Positions 8,772-17,361 of a stretch of 64,000 nucleotides of DNA are shown here, one piece after another. The notes under the pieces are model-generated. The model searched no databases. It was not told the origin of the DNA and saw only the letters and a list, made by a program, of their open reading frames with translations. This DNA comes from Mesorhizobium sp. 1M-11. Lineage in GTDB: Bacteria > Pseudomonadota > Alphaproteobacteria > Rhizobiales > Rhizobiaceae. The stretch is taken from the NCBI RefSeq assembly GCF_001303895.1, contig NZ_LJSD01000011.1:186001-250000 (forward strand). Direction: 5' to 3'. A program made the translations under genes and the position numbers. The first letter of the stretch is position 1; each line of letters begins with the position of its first letter.

Positions 8772-9105
8772 TTGCGATCAAGTCTTCGATCGGTACCGAT
8801 CCTGGCTCGACCTCGACCACCCAGATGTCGGGATCGAATTTTCGCTCCCGTTCCAGTCTGGTGTTGACGACCCCTTCATCGAGAGTCGTTTCGAGCCTGC
8901 CGAACAAGCGCTCGTCCGGCCTGGCTTCGTCATAACTGGTTTGTGGGGCCGGACCGAACAGCGTCACCTCGCCGAACCGATCGCGGGTCAGCACAAAGAC
9001 AGCGCCGGCCTCCGTCGCCCCGCGCTGGATGACCGCAGCGAAGCCAGTCGAGGAGAAAACCCGGCGCACAAGCGCCGATACCCAAAGGTCGGTGGTTACG
9101 CGCAT
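8758..9105 (-). CDS. DUF1491-family protein
   Basis: About 115 residues. It matches the rhizobial DUF1491 family from its first residues (MRVTTDLWVSALVRRVFSSTGFAAVIQRGATEAGAVFVL), so I prefer the ATG at 9105 over the one at 9120. It is a small soluble protein of unknown function. It overlaps the end of the DUF2336 gene tail-to-tail. Confidence 0.82.
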   Translation of the reverse strand: MRVTTDLWVSALVRRVFSSTGFAAVIQRGATEAGAVFVLTRDRFGEVTLFGPAPQTSYDEARPDERLFGRLETTLDEGVVNTRLERERKFDPDIWVVEVEPGSVPIEDLIAIRTS

Positions 9106-9198
9106 GTTCGGTCTCCGCACCGGAGACCATATTGTTTGAAGCTGGTCATGAATTGATTGCTGTAGCAGGGCACACGCCGCTGTCCAGCGGGGAAGACG

Positions 9199-10014
9199 TC
9201 AGTTCGTCAGGCCAATCTCGCGCATCTTGGCATACACCGCCTCGTCCGGCTCGCCGGTTTCGGGTAGGCCGAAAAGCGCCTGGAACTCGCGGATGGCGGA
9301 TTTTGTACGTCCACCAATGACGCCGTCCGTCTTGATGTCGTTGTTGCCGAAGGCCCGCAGGCCGGCCTGGATCTTCACGATGCGAGCGTTGAGTTTCTGC
9401 TGATCCTGCGCGGCGTTCGTAGCAGGCTGCCTGGCTACGGCACCGCTCACCTCGCTGCGCGGCGCCGGCTGCGGCACCACGGACGCGGTGGTGGATGCAA
9501 TGCCGAGTTGGTCGAGCAGTGCCTCGTCGATGTTGCCGGAAACGGGTAACCCCATCTTCTGTCGATAGGCCTCGATCGCCTTGCGCGTCGCAGGTCCGGT
9601 CAGTCCATCGAGCGTGCCATCGTAGTAGCCGATGTCTTTCAAAACACTCTGTACGCGCTGCACGATCGGGTCGCTCTTGGCTACGACCGCGGCCGGAGAT
9701 GTCGTGTCCTGCCCGGCGGACGCCTGTGGTTCGGGGCGCTCGATGTTGATCGTCGTTTCCGGCTCCACCTGCGTGGGCACCGGAAAATGCTGGTAGCTGC
9801 GTGTGGCGAAAAAGGCACCGGCGTGCAGGCCGGGCTGATACCAGAGCGCATTGGCCGAGACGTAGAACAGCGTCACCAGGAAGGCCGTCGAGCCGCCGAC
9901 CAGTACGGGATTGTTGGCGATAGCCTCACCCAGCGCCGCGGTTCCAGCCTGCAGCATCCCGGGGCGCTGCTTGGATCGCGCGCCCTTCTTAGGCTGTCTT
10001 GCGGAGCGGGCCAA
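9199..10014 (-). CDS. Membrane-anchored protein with two peptidoglycan-binding domains
   Basis: About 271 residues. It has a basic N-terminus, a membrane helix (NNPVLVGGSTAFLVTLFYVSANALWY), a proline-rich linker and two PG_binding_1 modules (VQRVQSVLKDIGYYDGTLDG and IVKIQAGLRAFGNNDIKTDG). It probably anchors to or senses the cell wall. I chose the TTG at 10014 because AAAAGGAGG lies six bases upstream; the first ATG (9960) would lose the basic N-terminus. This start lies inside the last codons of the upstream histidine-kinase gene, so the two overlap by 26 bases out of frame and are likely co-translated. Confidence 0.85.
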   Translation of the reverse strand: MARSARQPKKGARSKQRPGMLQAGTAALGEAIANNPVLVGGSTAFLVTLFYVSANALWYQPGLHAGAFFATRSYQHFPVPTQVEPETTINIERPEPQASAGQDTTSPAAVVAKSDPIVQRVQSVLKDIGYYDGTLDGLTGPATRKAIEAYRQKMGLPVSGNIDEALLDQLGIASTTASVVPQPAPRSEVSGAVARQPATNAAQDQQKLNARIVKIQAGLRAFGNNDIKTDGVIGGRTKSAIREFQALFGLPETGEPDEAVYAKMREIGLTN

Positions 10015-11830
10015 GGCCGGCCTCCTTTTCGTTCCTGGGCTGCGAAAGCGGCAGAACCGTTGGCTTGGCCGCACTGCCCTTCGGACCATCCACAGGCAGG
10101 CTGATCGTCACCTTGGTGCCCTCACCTGGCGCACTCTCGATCGACATCGTGCCGTCGTGCAGACTGACCAGCCCCTTCACCAAGGACAGGCCAAGCCCTG
10201 TGCCTTCGAAGCGTCGAGTATAGTCGTTCTGGATCTGCATGAACGGCTTGCCGAGATTGCAGAGGTCGGCTTCGGCGATGCCGATGCCGGTATCGCTCAC
10301 CCAGAAATGCAGCCGCGAACCAAGCCGGCGCGCACCGATCGACACGGCACCGCCATCCGGCGTGAACTTGATGGCGTTCGAAGTCAGGTTGATCAGGATC
10401 TGCTGCACGGCGCGGCGATCTGCATTGATCTCTCCGGCGTCGACCGGGATCTGCGTGGTCAACTTGATATGCTTGGTCTCGGCCTGGATGCGCATCATCG
10501 ACTGGCACATCTCGACGGCATCGACGAAGCGGAAAGGTTCCGGCTGCGCCGAATAGGCGCCCGATTCGATGCGCGAGACATCCAGGATCGAGGTGACCAC
10601 TGCCAGAAGATGCTGGCCGGAATCGCGCACCAGCTCGACATATTCCTTCTGGCGCGGATCCTTGAAGCCGCCAAATATCTCATTGAGCAGCATATCGGAA
10701 AAGCCAATGATGGCATTGAGCGGCGTGCGCAGCTCGTGACTGACGGCAGCCAGGAAACGGCCCTTGGCGACATCGGCACCGGCTGCGGATTCCCGCGCGG
10801 CATCGAGCGCTTCCTTCAGGTCGACGGTCTCGTCATTGACACGCAACAGCGCGACAATGTCATCGCCTGCGCGCATCAGCTCCAGGAGGAACGGCCTATG
10901 GTTGGCGCCGACATCAGCGGCGTCGCCCTTCGGCAAACGCATGCGCAGTTCAACTCGGCGCAACACCGCACCTTCGCGCATATCCGCCAACGCCGACAGA
11001 TAGACAACGCGATCGGCCAGATGAACGCGATCGAACAATCCGGTGCCCGAAAGCAGTTCCGGTGCAAGCTTCAGCATGGCCCGCGACTGGGAAGACGCCT
11101 CCAGCACCTCTCCGTTCTGGCCCATGCGCAACACGACGGCGTCGATAATATCTTCGAGGCGCACCTGCTCTTGCACCGTCTCACGAGAGGCCAGAGCCTG
11201 ACCAAGCCCACGGGCGAGCGGCAACAAGGTGAGCGCCCAGGCGATCGGAAACAGCCAATGCCAGGCTGCCGGCGCTGCCGCCGGCAACAACGGCATCAGC
11301 GCAAACTGAAGGGCGATTGCGGCAAGGGCCGCAATGATGCCGAAGCCGGCTGCGCGGCGCTTGCCGCCAACGAAAAAGGCTTCCGCCGGAAGGGCCAGCG
11401 CCAGCACGACCAGCGGCGAGGCAAGCCCGCCGCCTGCTGCGATCAAACCCGCCAAGCCAATGGATGCGGCGGCGAGTGCAACACCCGCCGACGGCATGAG
11501 CCGTCCGGTGGCGGCAACCAACAGCGCCATGAACCAGGAAAAACCGAAGATCGCAAAGATGGTGGCCACGGTCACGCCGGCGCCTAGCCTTGCCGTGACC
11601 AGAACCACCGCCATGCTCGCCGCCAGGAAAGGTGCCGCAAGCATGAGACCGATGAAGCGACGTTGCATACGGCGCGCCACGGGGTCGATGACGGACGTGT
11701 GCACGAGGCGCTCGCAGCCAGTGGCCACGGCGTCGGGCAAGTCAACGTATCGGGTCGCAATCGAATTCAACGCAACGCACTCTCGACTGTCTGCTTTGCA
11801 GATCACTTTTGGTTGGTTCGAAACTCGCAT
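9989..11830 (-). CDS. Membrane sensor histidine kinase (DivJ/PleC-like architecture)
   Basis: A 613-residue kinase. About six hydrophobic segments (residues 58-210) come first, then a PAS-like linker (225-330). The HisKA domain has phospho-acceptor H365 in FLAAVSHELRTPLNAIIGFSD. The HATPase domain has its N box (ILINLTSNAIKFTPDGG), DTGIGI and the G2 box GTGLGLSLVKGL. It would phosphorylate a response regulator not encoded nearby. The layout recalls DivJ cell-cycle kinases of Rhizobiales, and the coupled downstream peptidoglycan-binding protein fits a cell-envelope or division link, but the DivJ assignment is inference. An alternative start is the Met at residue 55. Confidence 0.88.
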   Translation of the reverse strand: MRVSNQPKVICKADSRECVALNSIATRYVDLPDAVATGCERLVHTSVIDPVARRMQRRFIGLMLAAPFLAASMAVVLVTARLGAGVTVATIFAIFGFSWFMALLVAATGRLMPSAGVALAAASIGLAGLIAAGGGLASPLVVLALALPAEAFFVGGKRRAAGFGIIAALAAIALQFALMPLLPAAAPAAWHWLFPIAWALTLLPLARGLGQALASRETVQEQVRLEDIIDAVVLRMGQNGEVLEASSQSRAMLKLAPELLSGTGLFDRVHLADRVVYLSALADMREGAVLRRVELRMRLPKGDAADVGANHRPFLLELMRAGDDIVALLRVNDETVDLKEALDAARESAAGADVAKGRFLAAVSHELRTPLNAIIGFSDMLLNEIFGGFKDPRQKEYVELVRDSGQHLLAVVTSILDVSRIESGAYSAQPEPFRFVDAVEMCQSMMRIQAETKHIKLTTQIPVDAGEINADRRAVQQILINLTSNAIKFTPDGGAVSIGARRLGSRLHFWVSDTGIGIAEADLCNLGKPFMQIQNDYTRRFEGTGLGLSLVKGLVSLHDGTMSIESAPGEGTKVTISLPVDGPKGSAAKPTVLPLSQPRNEKEAGLGPLRKTA

Positions 11831-12234
11831 CCAGCGTTTAAGGAATGAATAAAACGGAGCCTGACGACGACATCTCGACGGCGAATATCGGCATCGAGCA
11901 GCCGTCGTGCCCAGCCGATTGCGGTCATGGTAAACACGCGGTTAGCCGGGTCAGTTTGCCGGTCGCATGGCTATTTTCGCACCACTTGGGAATGACGCCA
12001 AAAAAGACAAGTAAAGACAGACAGTTAGGTGGTTACTACCACCCTAACGGAAACGCTCTCAATTTGGTGCTGCCCAAATCAAAAATCATTCCTTACCCGA
12101 TCGTCTAAAATTTGAAGAAAATTCTCGGTTAGGCTGCAAGCCGTCCTTTGTGTGGCTGTGTCAGGATCGATCTCAACAAACGAGATCGCGGCACAGGGAT
12201 GCACGATCCGGTCGCAACGAGAGAGGGTCACATC
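11831..12234. other. Intergenic region, kinase / DUF5330 gene
   Basis: This 404-base region separates divergent genes. A hairpin at 12024-12048 (GTTAGG-TGGT against ACCACCCTAAC, one bulged base) and a short dyad ATTTGG...CCAAAT at 12062-12079 are present. Neither is followed by a T tract. The 87-codon open frame at 11845-12108 has no protein-like features. Confidence 0.5.
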
Positions 12235-12606
12235 ATGTTCTTCCTGCTCAGAGCCGCTTTCTGGTTCTCACTGGTACTGCTCGTATTGCCTTTCAGCATC
12301 GGTTCGGATGAACAGGGTCGCGAGAGCGTCAATCCCATCCAGGCATTGCTGGCCGCGCGCGACGCCGTCGGCGACCTTGCCGGCATGTGCGAGCGCAAAC
12401 CCGACGTCTGCGAAACCGGCAAAGCCGCCATGCACACCATCGGCGTACGCGCCAAGGAAACCGCCCGTATCGCCGCCGATATGCTCGATGAGCAGCCTGC
12501 CGAGCAGGTAGCGCGACCAGCCGAGACCGTTCCCGCCACTGACCGAACCACCATTACGGGGAGCGTGATCCCGACGCCGTCGGCCCGCCCCGATCCGAAC
12601 AGCTGA
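12235..12606 (+). CDS. DUF5330-family membrane protein
   Basis: A 123-residue protein that starts MFFLLRAAFWFSLVLLVLPF, an N-terminal membrane anchor characteristic of the Rhizobiales DUF5330 family. A helical region follows (LLAARDAVGDLAGMCERKPDVCETG, with two conserved Cys) and then a proline/threonine-rich tail. The ATG at 12235 is preceded by GAGAGGG. Function is unknown; it is expected in the inner membrane. A strong terminator follows. Confidence 0.82.
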   Translation: MFFLLRAAFWFSLVLLVLPFSIGSDEQGRESVNPIQALLAARDAVGDLAGMCERKPDVCETGKAAMHTIGVRAKETARIAADMLDEQPAEQVARPAETVPATDRTTITGSVIPTPSARPDPNS

Positions 12607-12653
12607 TCACGATACGCCCGGTCTCCAAAATTCCCTTGCCGACCATCGGCATC

Positions 12654-12696
12654 ACCGCAGGCGCCTCCCTCTCGGCACCTGCGGTTTTTCTTTTTT
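12654..12696 (+). terminator. Rho-independent terminator after the DUF5330 gene
   Basis: ACCGCAGG pairs with CCTGCGGT (12678-12685) and is followed by TTTTTCTTTTTT. It separates the DUF5330 gene from sufE. Confidence 0.85.
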
Positions 12697-12733
12697 CCGT
12701 GACTGTTTTGGGTGTCGTGACTATATCGCCAAC

Positions 12734-13162
12734 ATGACCACGACGATCGACGCCATCCGCGACGACTTCTCCCTGCTCGACGAGTGGGAGGACCGCTATC
12801 GTTACGTTATCGAACTGGGCGAATCCCTGGCCGAATTCCCCGAAAGTGCGCGCGTGCCCGCCAACAAGGTGCCGGGCTGTGTCAGCCAGGTCTGGCTGAC
12901 AACCGAACGCAGCGGCGGTGCGGACCCAGTCCTGACGTTCCAGGGTGATTCCGACGCGCACATCGTGCGCGGACTGGTCGCAATCATGCTGGCGCTGTTT
13001 TCGGGCCGCCCCTCCAGCGAAATCGTCAGGACCGACGCTGAGGCCACGCTGAAAGCGCTGGGGCTGGACGAACACCTTTCGCCGCAGCGCGCCAACGGTC
13101 TGCGGTCGATGGTCAAGCGCATCAAGCATGACGCCGAAGCGGCACTGACACAGGTTGCCTGA
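12734..13162 (+). CDS. sufE: Cysteine desulfuration protein SufE
   Basis: A 142-residue SufE that accepts sulfane sulfur from the SufS cysteine desulfurase during Fe-S cluster assembly. The acceptor cysteine is C49 in VPGCVSQVW, within the family pattern. The C-terminal LSPQRANGLRSMVKRIK is also typical. Length is normal. No suf genes are adjacent, as is common for stand-alone sufE in Rhizobiales. It lies after a terminator and so has its own promoter. Confidence 0.93.
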   Translation: MTTTIDAIRDDFSLLDEWEDRYRYVIELGESLAEFPESARVPANKVPGCVSQVWLTTERSGGADPVLTFQGDSDAHIVRGLVAIMLALFSGRPSSEIVRTDAEATLKALGLDEHLSPQRANGLRSMVKRIKHDAEAALTQVA

Positions 13163-13244
13163 ACATTCCCTCGGATCGCGCAATCCCGGTCTAAAAGTCC
13201 TGCAGAAAGCGGACTGCAGGCGAATTGAGCGCTTGCGCGAGGAG

Positions 13245-13283
13245 AGAACAAACAAAAACAAACGGCGCCCAAAGGCGCCGTTC
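13245..13283 (-). terminator. Rho-independent terminator of mucR
   Basis: A nine-base stem, AACGGCGCC / GGCGCCGTT (13261-13282), with a CAAA loop. On the minus strand the stem is followed by a T-rich run (TTTGTTTTTGTTTG). It lies about 45 bases after the mucR stop. Confidence 0.8.
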
Positions 13284-13296
13284 GAAAATACCGCTT

Positions 13297-13318
13297 CGAA
13301 GTATACCAGGATACTTCG
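13297..13318. other. Perfect hairpin just after mucR
   Basis: CGAAGTAT and ATACTTCG (eight-base arms, six-base loop) lie nine bases beyond the mucR stop and 14 bases before the terminator stem. There is no T tract. It may protect the 3' end of the mRNA or be part of a tandem terminator. Confidence 0.5.
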
Positions 13319-13326
13319 GATGTACT

Positions 13327-13752
13327 TCAGCGACCCTTGCGCTTGCGGCCCAAGCCCATCTTCTTGGCAAGCTGCGAACGGGCGGCCGCATAGTTCGGCG
13401 CCACCATCGGATAGCTGGCATCCAGGCCCCACTTCTCACGGTATTGGTCCGGAGTGAGCCCATAATGGGTCATCAGATGGCGCTTGAGCGACTTGAACTT
13501 CTTGCCGTCCTCGAGGCAAACAATGTACTCGTCATGGACCGAACGCTTTGGATTGACGGCCGGCTTCTGCTTGTCGGCAGGCGGCTGTTCCACCGTTCCT
13601 CCCACCCTGCCCAGGGCAGCGTGAACATCGGCGATCAGATTAGGCAGTTCACCAACAGGAACAGGATTGTTGCTGACATAGGCGGCAACGACGTCCGCGG
13701 TAAGTTCGATCAGCATATCGCTATTTCTAGGGGGCGTTTCGGCAATATCCAT
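13327..13752 (-). CDS. mucR: MucR/Ros-family zinc-finger transcriptional regulator
   Basis: About 141 residues from ATG 13752. It has the family signatures [17 protein letters not shown] near the N-terminus and the single prokaryotic zinc finger [35 protein letters not shown], followed by a basic tail ([13 protein letters not shown]). MucR proteins are global regulators of exopolysaccharide, motility and cell cycle in Rhizobiales, bind AT-rich DNA and repress their own gene. The AT-rich stretch at about 13860-13960 fits such autoregulation. A longer frame from GTG 13818 is possible but lies outside the usual family length. Confidence 0.92.
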   Translation of the reverse strand: MDIAETPPRNSDMLIELTADVVAAYVSNNPVPVGELPNLIADVHAALGRVGGTVEQPPADKQKPAVNPKRSVHDEYIVCLEDGKKFKSLKRHLMTHYGLTPDQYREKWGLDASYPMVAPNYAAARSQLAKKMGLGRKRKGR

Positions 13753-14165
13753 ATCGTTCTGGTCCCAACGAGAGTTAAGTCTTGCCCATTCTTCAGAGGG
13801 CGTCGCACGATTCTCCACAGGGCGCGCCCATGAGTCGTGTCACGCAGCCTTAATGGACTTCATGGGCAAGTAAGTCAATTCATCCGCTGACTATATTAAT
13901 ACTAATCAATCAAATATTCTTGGACGAATGGATATTTTTCGTACTACGTACACATTTCCCATTCTCCCTTAGGCCTAATCAACGACACTCCTGCAGAATT
14001 TCTTGAACTATTTCCAAAGTGTTGCCCGAAAGGTTCTTGGACAGCCTGACGCCCTTGGCCGCAACAGCGCCCTACGCCACCATCGCGGATCAAAGCGCGC
14101 GCCCCCTTGAACGGAAGGCAGCCAGCGTGTTCAGTCAAACTTGGATTCCACAGCATGAGACACGG
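13753..14165. other. Divergent AT-rich region, mucR / oligopeptidase
   Basis: This region carries the mucR promoter and a strongly AT-rich stretch (about 13860-13960) of the kind MucR itself binds. The open frame upstream of 14166 is in frame with the peptidase but lacks family-like sequence, so I treat it as untranslated leader. Confidence 0.45.
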
Positions 14166-16271
14166 ATGACCCGAAAAGCGATCTTCCCATCGGCCGAGGC
14201 ACCGCGGGCGAAAAAACAGCCCCGTTCCGATACCCACCACGGCATTACCCGAACAGACGATTACGCCTGGTTGAGAGCGGACAACTGGCAGGAGGTTTTC
14301 AAGGATCCGTCGGTACTCGCGCCCGAGATCCGGACCCATCTGGAGGCCGAGAACACCTATCAGTCAACGCTGATGGCGGACACGGCGCAGCTGCAGAAGG
14401 TGCTGTTTGCCGAGATGAAAGGGCGCATCAAGGAAGACGATTCCTCCGTGCCGATGAAGGACGGGCCATTCGCCTACGGCTCCTCCTTCAAGCTCGGCGG
14501 CGAGCAACCGCGCTATTTCCGGATGCCGAGAGACGGCGGCGAACAGCAGATCCTGCTCGATGGCGATCTGGAAGCCGAGGGCAAGGCCTATTTCCGCCTC
14601 GGCGGCGTCGACCACTCGTCGGATCACGAGAAGTTGCTCTGGTCCTTCGACGACAAGGGCTCGGAATTCCACACACTGCTTGTACGCGACATCGCCACGG
14701 GCAAGGACCTTGCCGATCGTATCGCGGATACCGGCGGTGGCGGCGTCTGGTCAAAGGACAATAGCGGCTTCTTCTATACAAGGCTGGATGCCAACCATCG
14801 CCCTTCCAAGACTTTCTACCATGCAATCGGCAGCGACGGACAAGAAGATCGGCTTGTCTATGAAGAACAGGATCCTGGTTTCTTCATGAATGTCGGCGGA
14901 ACGCGCAGCAATGAATGGATCATGATCGGCATCAACGATCACGAGACATCGGAATACAGGCTGCTGCCCGCCAACGATCCGACTGCGGAACCGAAGCTGG
15001 TGGCCGCTCGTGAAATCGGGCTGCAATACGATCTGGAGGAAGGCGGCGATGTCTTCTTCATCCTGACCAATGCCGACGGCGCCAAGGATTTCAAGATCAT
15101 GGCCGCCCCCGCGCATGACCCCGTCAGGACGAACTGGAAGGAAGTCGTCCCGCACGAACCGGGGCGGCTGATCCTCTCCGTCGTCGGCTTCAAAGATTAT
15201 CTGGTACGGCTGGAACGCAAGGACGGGCTGCCGCGCATCGTCGTGCGCGAACGGGCAAGCGGCGAGGAACATCTGATTTCCTTCGCCGAAGAAGCCTTCT
15301 CACTCGGTCTGTCGGGCTCCTATGAATATGACACCGACGTGATGCGGTTTTCCTATTCGTCGATGACGACGCCGGCACAGGTGTTCGACTACGACATGCG
15401 CACAAGGCAGCGCACGCTTCTGAAAACCCAGGAAGTACCGTCCGGGCATGACGCCAGCCACTACGTCACACGTCGGCTGATGGCGCCTTCGCATGACGGC
15501 GAACTGGTTCCGGTGTCGCTGATACACCATCGCGACACCGCAATCGACGGCTCGGCGCCCTGCCTGCTTTACGGCTACGGCTCCTACGGCATCACCATCC
15601 CGGCTTCGTTCAACACCAACTGCCTGTCGCTGGTCGATCGCGGCTTCGTCTATGCGATTGCCCATATCCGCGGCGGCAAAGACAAGGGCTACGCCTGGTA
15701 CGAGGATGGCAAGCGCGCCAACAAGATGAACACCTTCAAGGACTTCATCGCCGTCGCCCGGCATCTGGCAGCCGAACGCTATACCAGCCACGATCGCATC
15801 GTGGCGCAGGGCGGTTCCGCCGGCGGCATGTTGATGGGGGCGATCGCGAATATGGCACCGGAGGCTTTCGGCGGCATCATCGCCGAAGTGCCGTTCGTCG
15901 ATGTTTTGACCACCATGCTCGACGAGACCTTGCCGCTGACGCCGCCTGAATGGCCGGAATGGGGCAATCCGATTGCTTCGGAAGCGGACTACAAGACAAT
16001 CGCGGCCTATTCACCCTATGACAAGGTCGGCAGTTTGGACTATCCGCCGATCCTAGCCGTCGCCGGCCTTACCGACCCACGCGTGACCTATTGGGAGCCG
16101 GCGAAGTGGGCGGCGAAGCTGCGTGAACTGAAAAGCGGCGACCATCCGGTTCTATTCAAGATCAACATGGAGTCGGGGCATGCGGGCGCCTCGGGCCGCT
16201 TCTCCCGGCTGGAGGAGGTCGCGCTGAACTACGCGTTCGCGCTGAAGGTAACGGGCAAGCAGATCGCGTAG
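14166..16271 (+). CDS. ptrB: Oligopeptidase B (prolyl oligopeptidase family S9A)
   Basis: About 701 residues from the ATG at 14166. This serine peptidase cleaves short peptides after basic residues in the cytoplasm. An N-terminal beta-propeller (from RTDDYAWLRADNWQEVF) is followed by the alpha/beta hydrolase domain, with S551 in GGSAGG, D637 in AGLTDPRV and H672 in MESGHAGASGR. The oxyanion-side motif YGYGSYG is also present. Length and order match PtrB. The initiation site has only a weak GAGA, and a GTG at 14130 is an alternative start. Confidence 0.92.
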   Translation: MTRKAIFPSAEAPRAKKQPRSDTHHGITRTDDYAWLRADNWQEVFKDPSVLAPEIRTHLEAENTYQSTLMADTAQLQKVLFAEMKGRIKEDDSSVPMKDGPFAYGSSFKLGGEQPRYFRMPRDGGEQQILLDGDLEAEGKAYFRLGGVDHSSDHEKLLWSFDDKGSEFHTLLVRDIATGKDLADRIADTGGGGVWSKDNSGFFYTRLDANHRPSKTFYHAIGSDGQEDRLVYEEQDPGFFMNVGGTRSNEWIMIGINDHETSEYRLLPANDPTAEPKLVAAREIGLQYDLEEGGDVFFILTNADGAKDFKIMAAPAHDPVRTNWKEVVPHEPGRLILSVVGFKDYLVRLERKDGLPRIVVRERASGEEHLISFAEEAFSLGLSGSYEYDTDVMRFSYSSMTTPAQVFDYDMRTRQRTLLKTQEVPSGHDASHYVTRRLMAPSHDGELVPVSLIHHRDTAIDGSAPCLLYGYGSYGITIPASFNTNCLSLVDRGFVYAIAHIRGGKDKGYAWYEDGKRANKMNTFKDFIAVARHLAAERYTSHDRIVAQGGSAGGMLMGAIANMAPEAFGGIIAEVPFVDVLTTMLDETLPLTPPEWPEWGNPIASEADYKTIAAYSPYDKVGSLDYPPILAVAGLTDPRVTYWEPAKWAAKLRELKSGDHPVLFKINMESGHAGASGRFSRLEEVALNYAFALKVTGKQIA

Positions 16272-16314
16272 CAGCCGACTTGCCACTCGGACGGCCGGCA
16301 CATAGAATAGCTAA

Positions 16315-17301
16315 ATGCTTCACTATTCGTCCAAATCGTCGCCGCCACCTGTCCCGACAGACGCGCTCAGCCAAATCCTCCAGGATTTTCGGCTGAGCGG
16401 CGTCAGCTACGGCCGTTGCGAGCTCCGCCATCCATGGAGCATCACCTTTCCCCAGCAACCTTTGCTGCGATTTCACTTTGTCAGCGACGGGCCGTGCTGG
16501 GTACACACCGAGGCCAAGGGCTGGCAGGAATTACGCGCGGGCGATCTCGTGCTGCTGCCACAAGGCGTCGAGCACCGCCTGGCCAGTTCGCCGGAAGTTA
16601 CTGGCGACTGCATGACGAGTTGCGAGGTAACCAAACATGGCGGCAATGTCTGTGAAGTGGTGCAGCAGGGCGAAGGTGCCGCCAGCGTGTTGTTTTGTGG
16701 CTCGATGGCGTTGGGAGCCTATGCCCTGCACCCGCTGATCAGCCTGATGCCCGTTATTATCAAAGGCTGCGACGTGGCCGCCAACGACCCGATCGTCAGT
16801 CCCTTGCTGGAGGCCATGGCACAGGAGGCATGCCACCCCAAGATGGGCGGCGCCACCATATTGTCGCGCATGGCCGACCTGCTTACCGCCCGGCTGATAC
16901 GCTGCTGGGTCAAATGCCATGACAGCTCGACCACCGGTTGGCTCGCCGCCATTCGCGACCCCCATATCGGACGAGTGCTTGTGGCGATGCACCGCGACCC
17001 CGGCCATAACTGGACCCTGGAAAGTCTCGCGGGCCTGGCTGGCCAATCGCGCTCGGTTTTCGCGGAGCGCTTCAGCGCCATCCTCGGCGAAGGCGCGGCG
17101 CACTATCTGGCTCGCCTGCGCATGCAGCTCGCGAAGGAACTGCTAGGACAGGGCGATCTTTCGGTCGCCGAAGTCGCTACCCGCTTGGGCTATGAGTCGG
17201 AAGCCTCCTTCGCGCGCGCGTTCAAACGCATTACCAACGTCTCGCCTGGCGTTGTGCGACGCACAATTTCCGGACGAATGGACATGGAATTCGGATTTTA
17301 A
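16315..17301 (+). CDS. AraC-family transcriptional regulator with cupin sensor domain
   Basis: A 328-residue regulator. The N-terminal half is a cupin-type sensor (LRFHFVSDGPCWVHTEAKGWQELRAGDLVLLPQGVEH, residues about 50-88). The C-terminal AraC double helix-turn-helix spans about 215-315 (HNWTLESLAGLAGQSRSVFAERF and LSVAEVATRLGYESEASFARAFKR). It is 59 bases upstream of, and co-directional with, an MFS exporter, and a 33-bp palindrome fills the junction. This points to control of the exporter by an unknown small molecule. Confidence 0.92.
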   Translation: MLHYSSKSSPPPVPTDALSQILQDFRLSGVSYGRCELRHPWSITFPQQPLLRFHFVSDGPCWVHTEAKGWQELRAGDLVLLPQGVEHRLASSPEVTGDCMTSCEVTKHGGNVCEVVQQGEGAASVLFCGSMALGAYALHPLISLMPVIIKGCDVAANDPIVSPLLEAMAQEACHPKMGGATILSRMADLLTARLIRCWVKCHDSSTTGWLAAIRDPHIGRVLVAMHRDPGHNWTLESLAGLAGQSRSVFAERFSAILGEGAAHYLARLRMQLAKELLGQGDLSVAEVATRLGYESEASFARAFKRITNVSPGVVRRTISGRMDMEFGF

Positions 17302-17328
17302 GATACAGATCATCCTATAAAGCGTGTT

Positions 17329-17361
17329 TATGAAGATCTCCAAACCTTGGAGACCTTCATA
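17329..17361 (+). promoter_or_regulatory. 33-bp palindrome covering the ribosome-binding site of the MFS gene
   Basis: The arms at 17329-17343 and 17347-17361 are 15 bases each, with one mismatch and a three-base centre (ACC). The right arm contains the Shine-Dalgarno TTGGAGA, which pairs with TCTCCAA in the left arm, and it ends in the first base of the ATG at 17361. As DNA it could be an operator; as RNA it would hide the ribosome-binding site. Which of the two applies cannot be told from the sequence. Confidence 0.6.

Noticed and set aside
9911..11587. 558-codon open frame antisense to the histidine kinase
   Set aside because: The kinase frame has all catalytic boxes. The antisense frame is a GC-driven shadow without recognisable motifs.
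12062..12079. Dyad ATTTGG...CCAAAT as a terminator
   Set aside because: Short stem, no T tract, and no gene ending nearby in a suitable direction.
11845..12108. 87-codon plus-strand frame
   Set aside because: No ribosome-binding site, no domain, and Pro/His/Asn composition unlike its neighbours.
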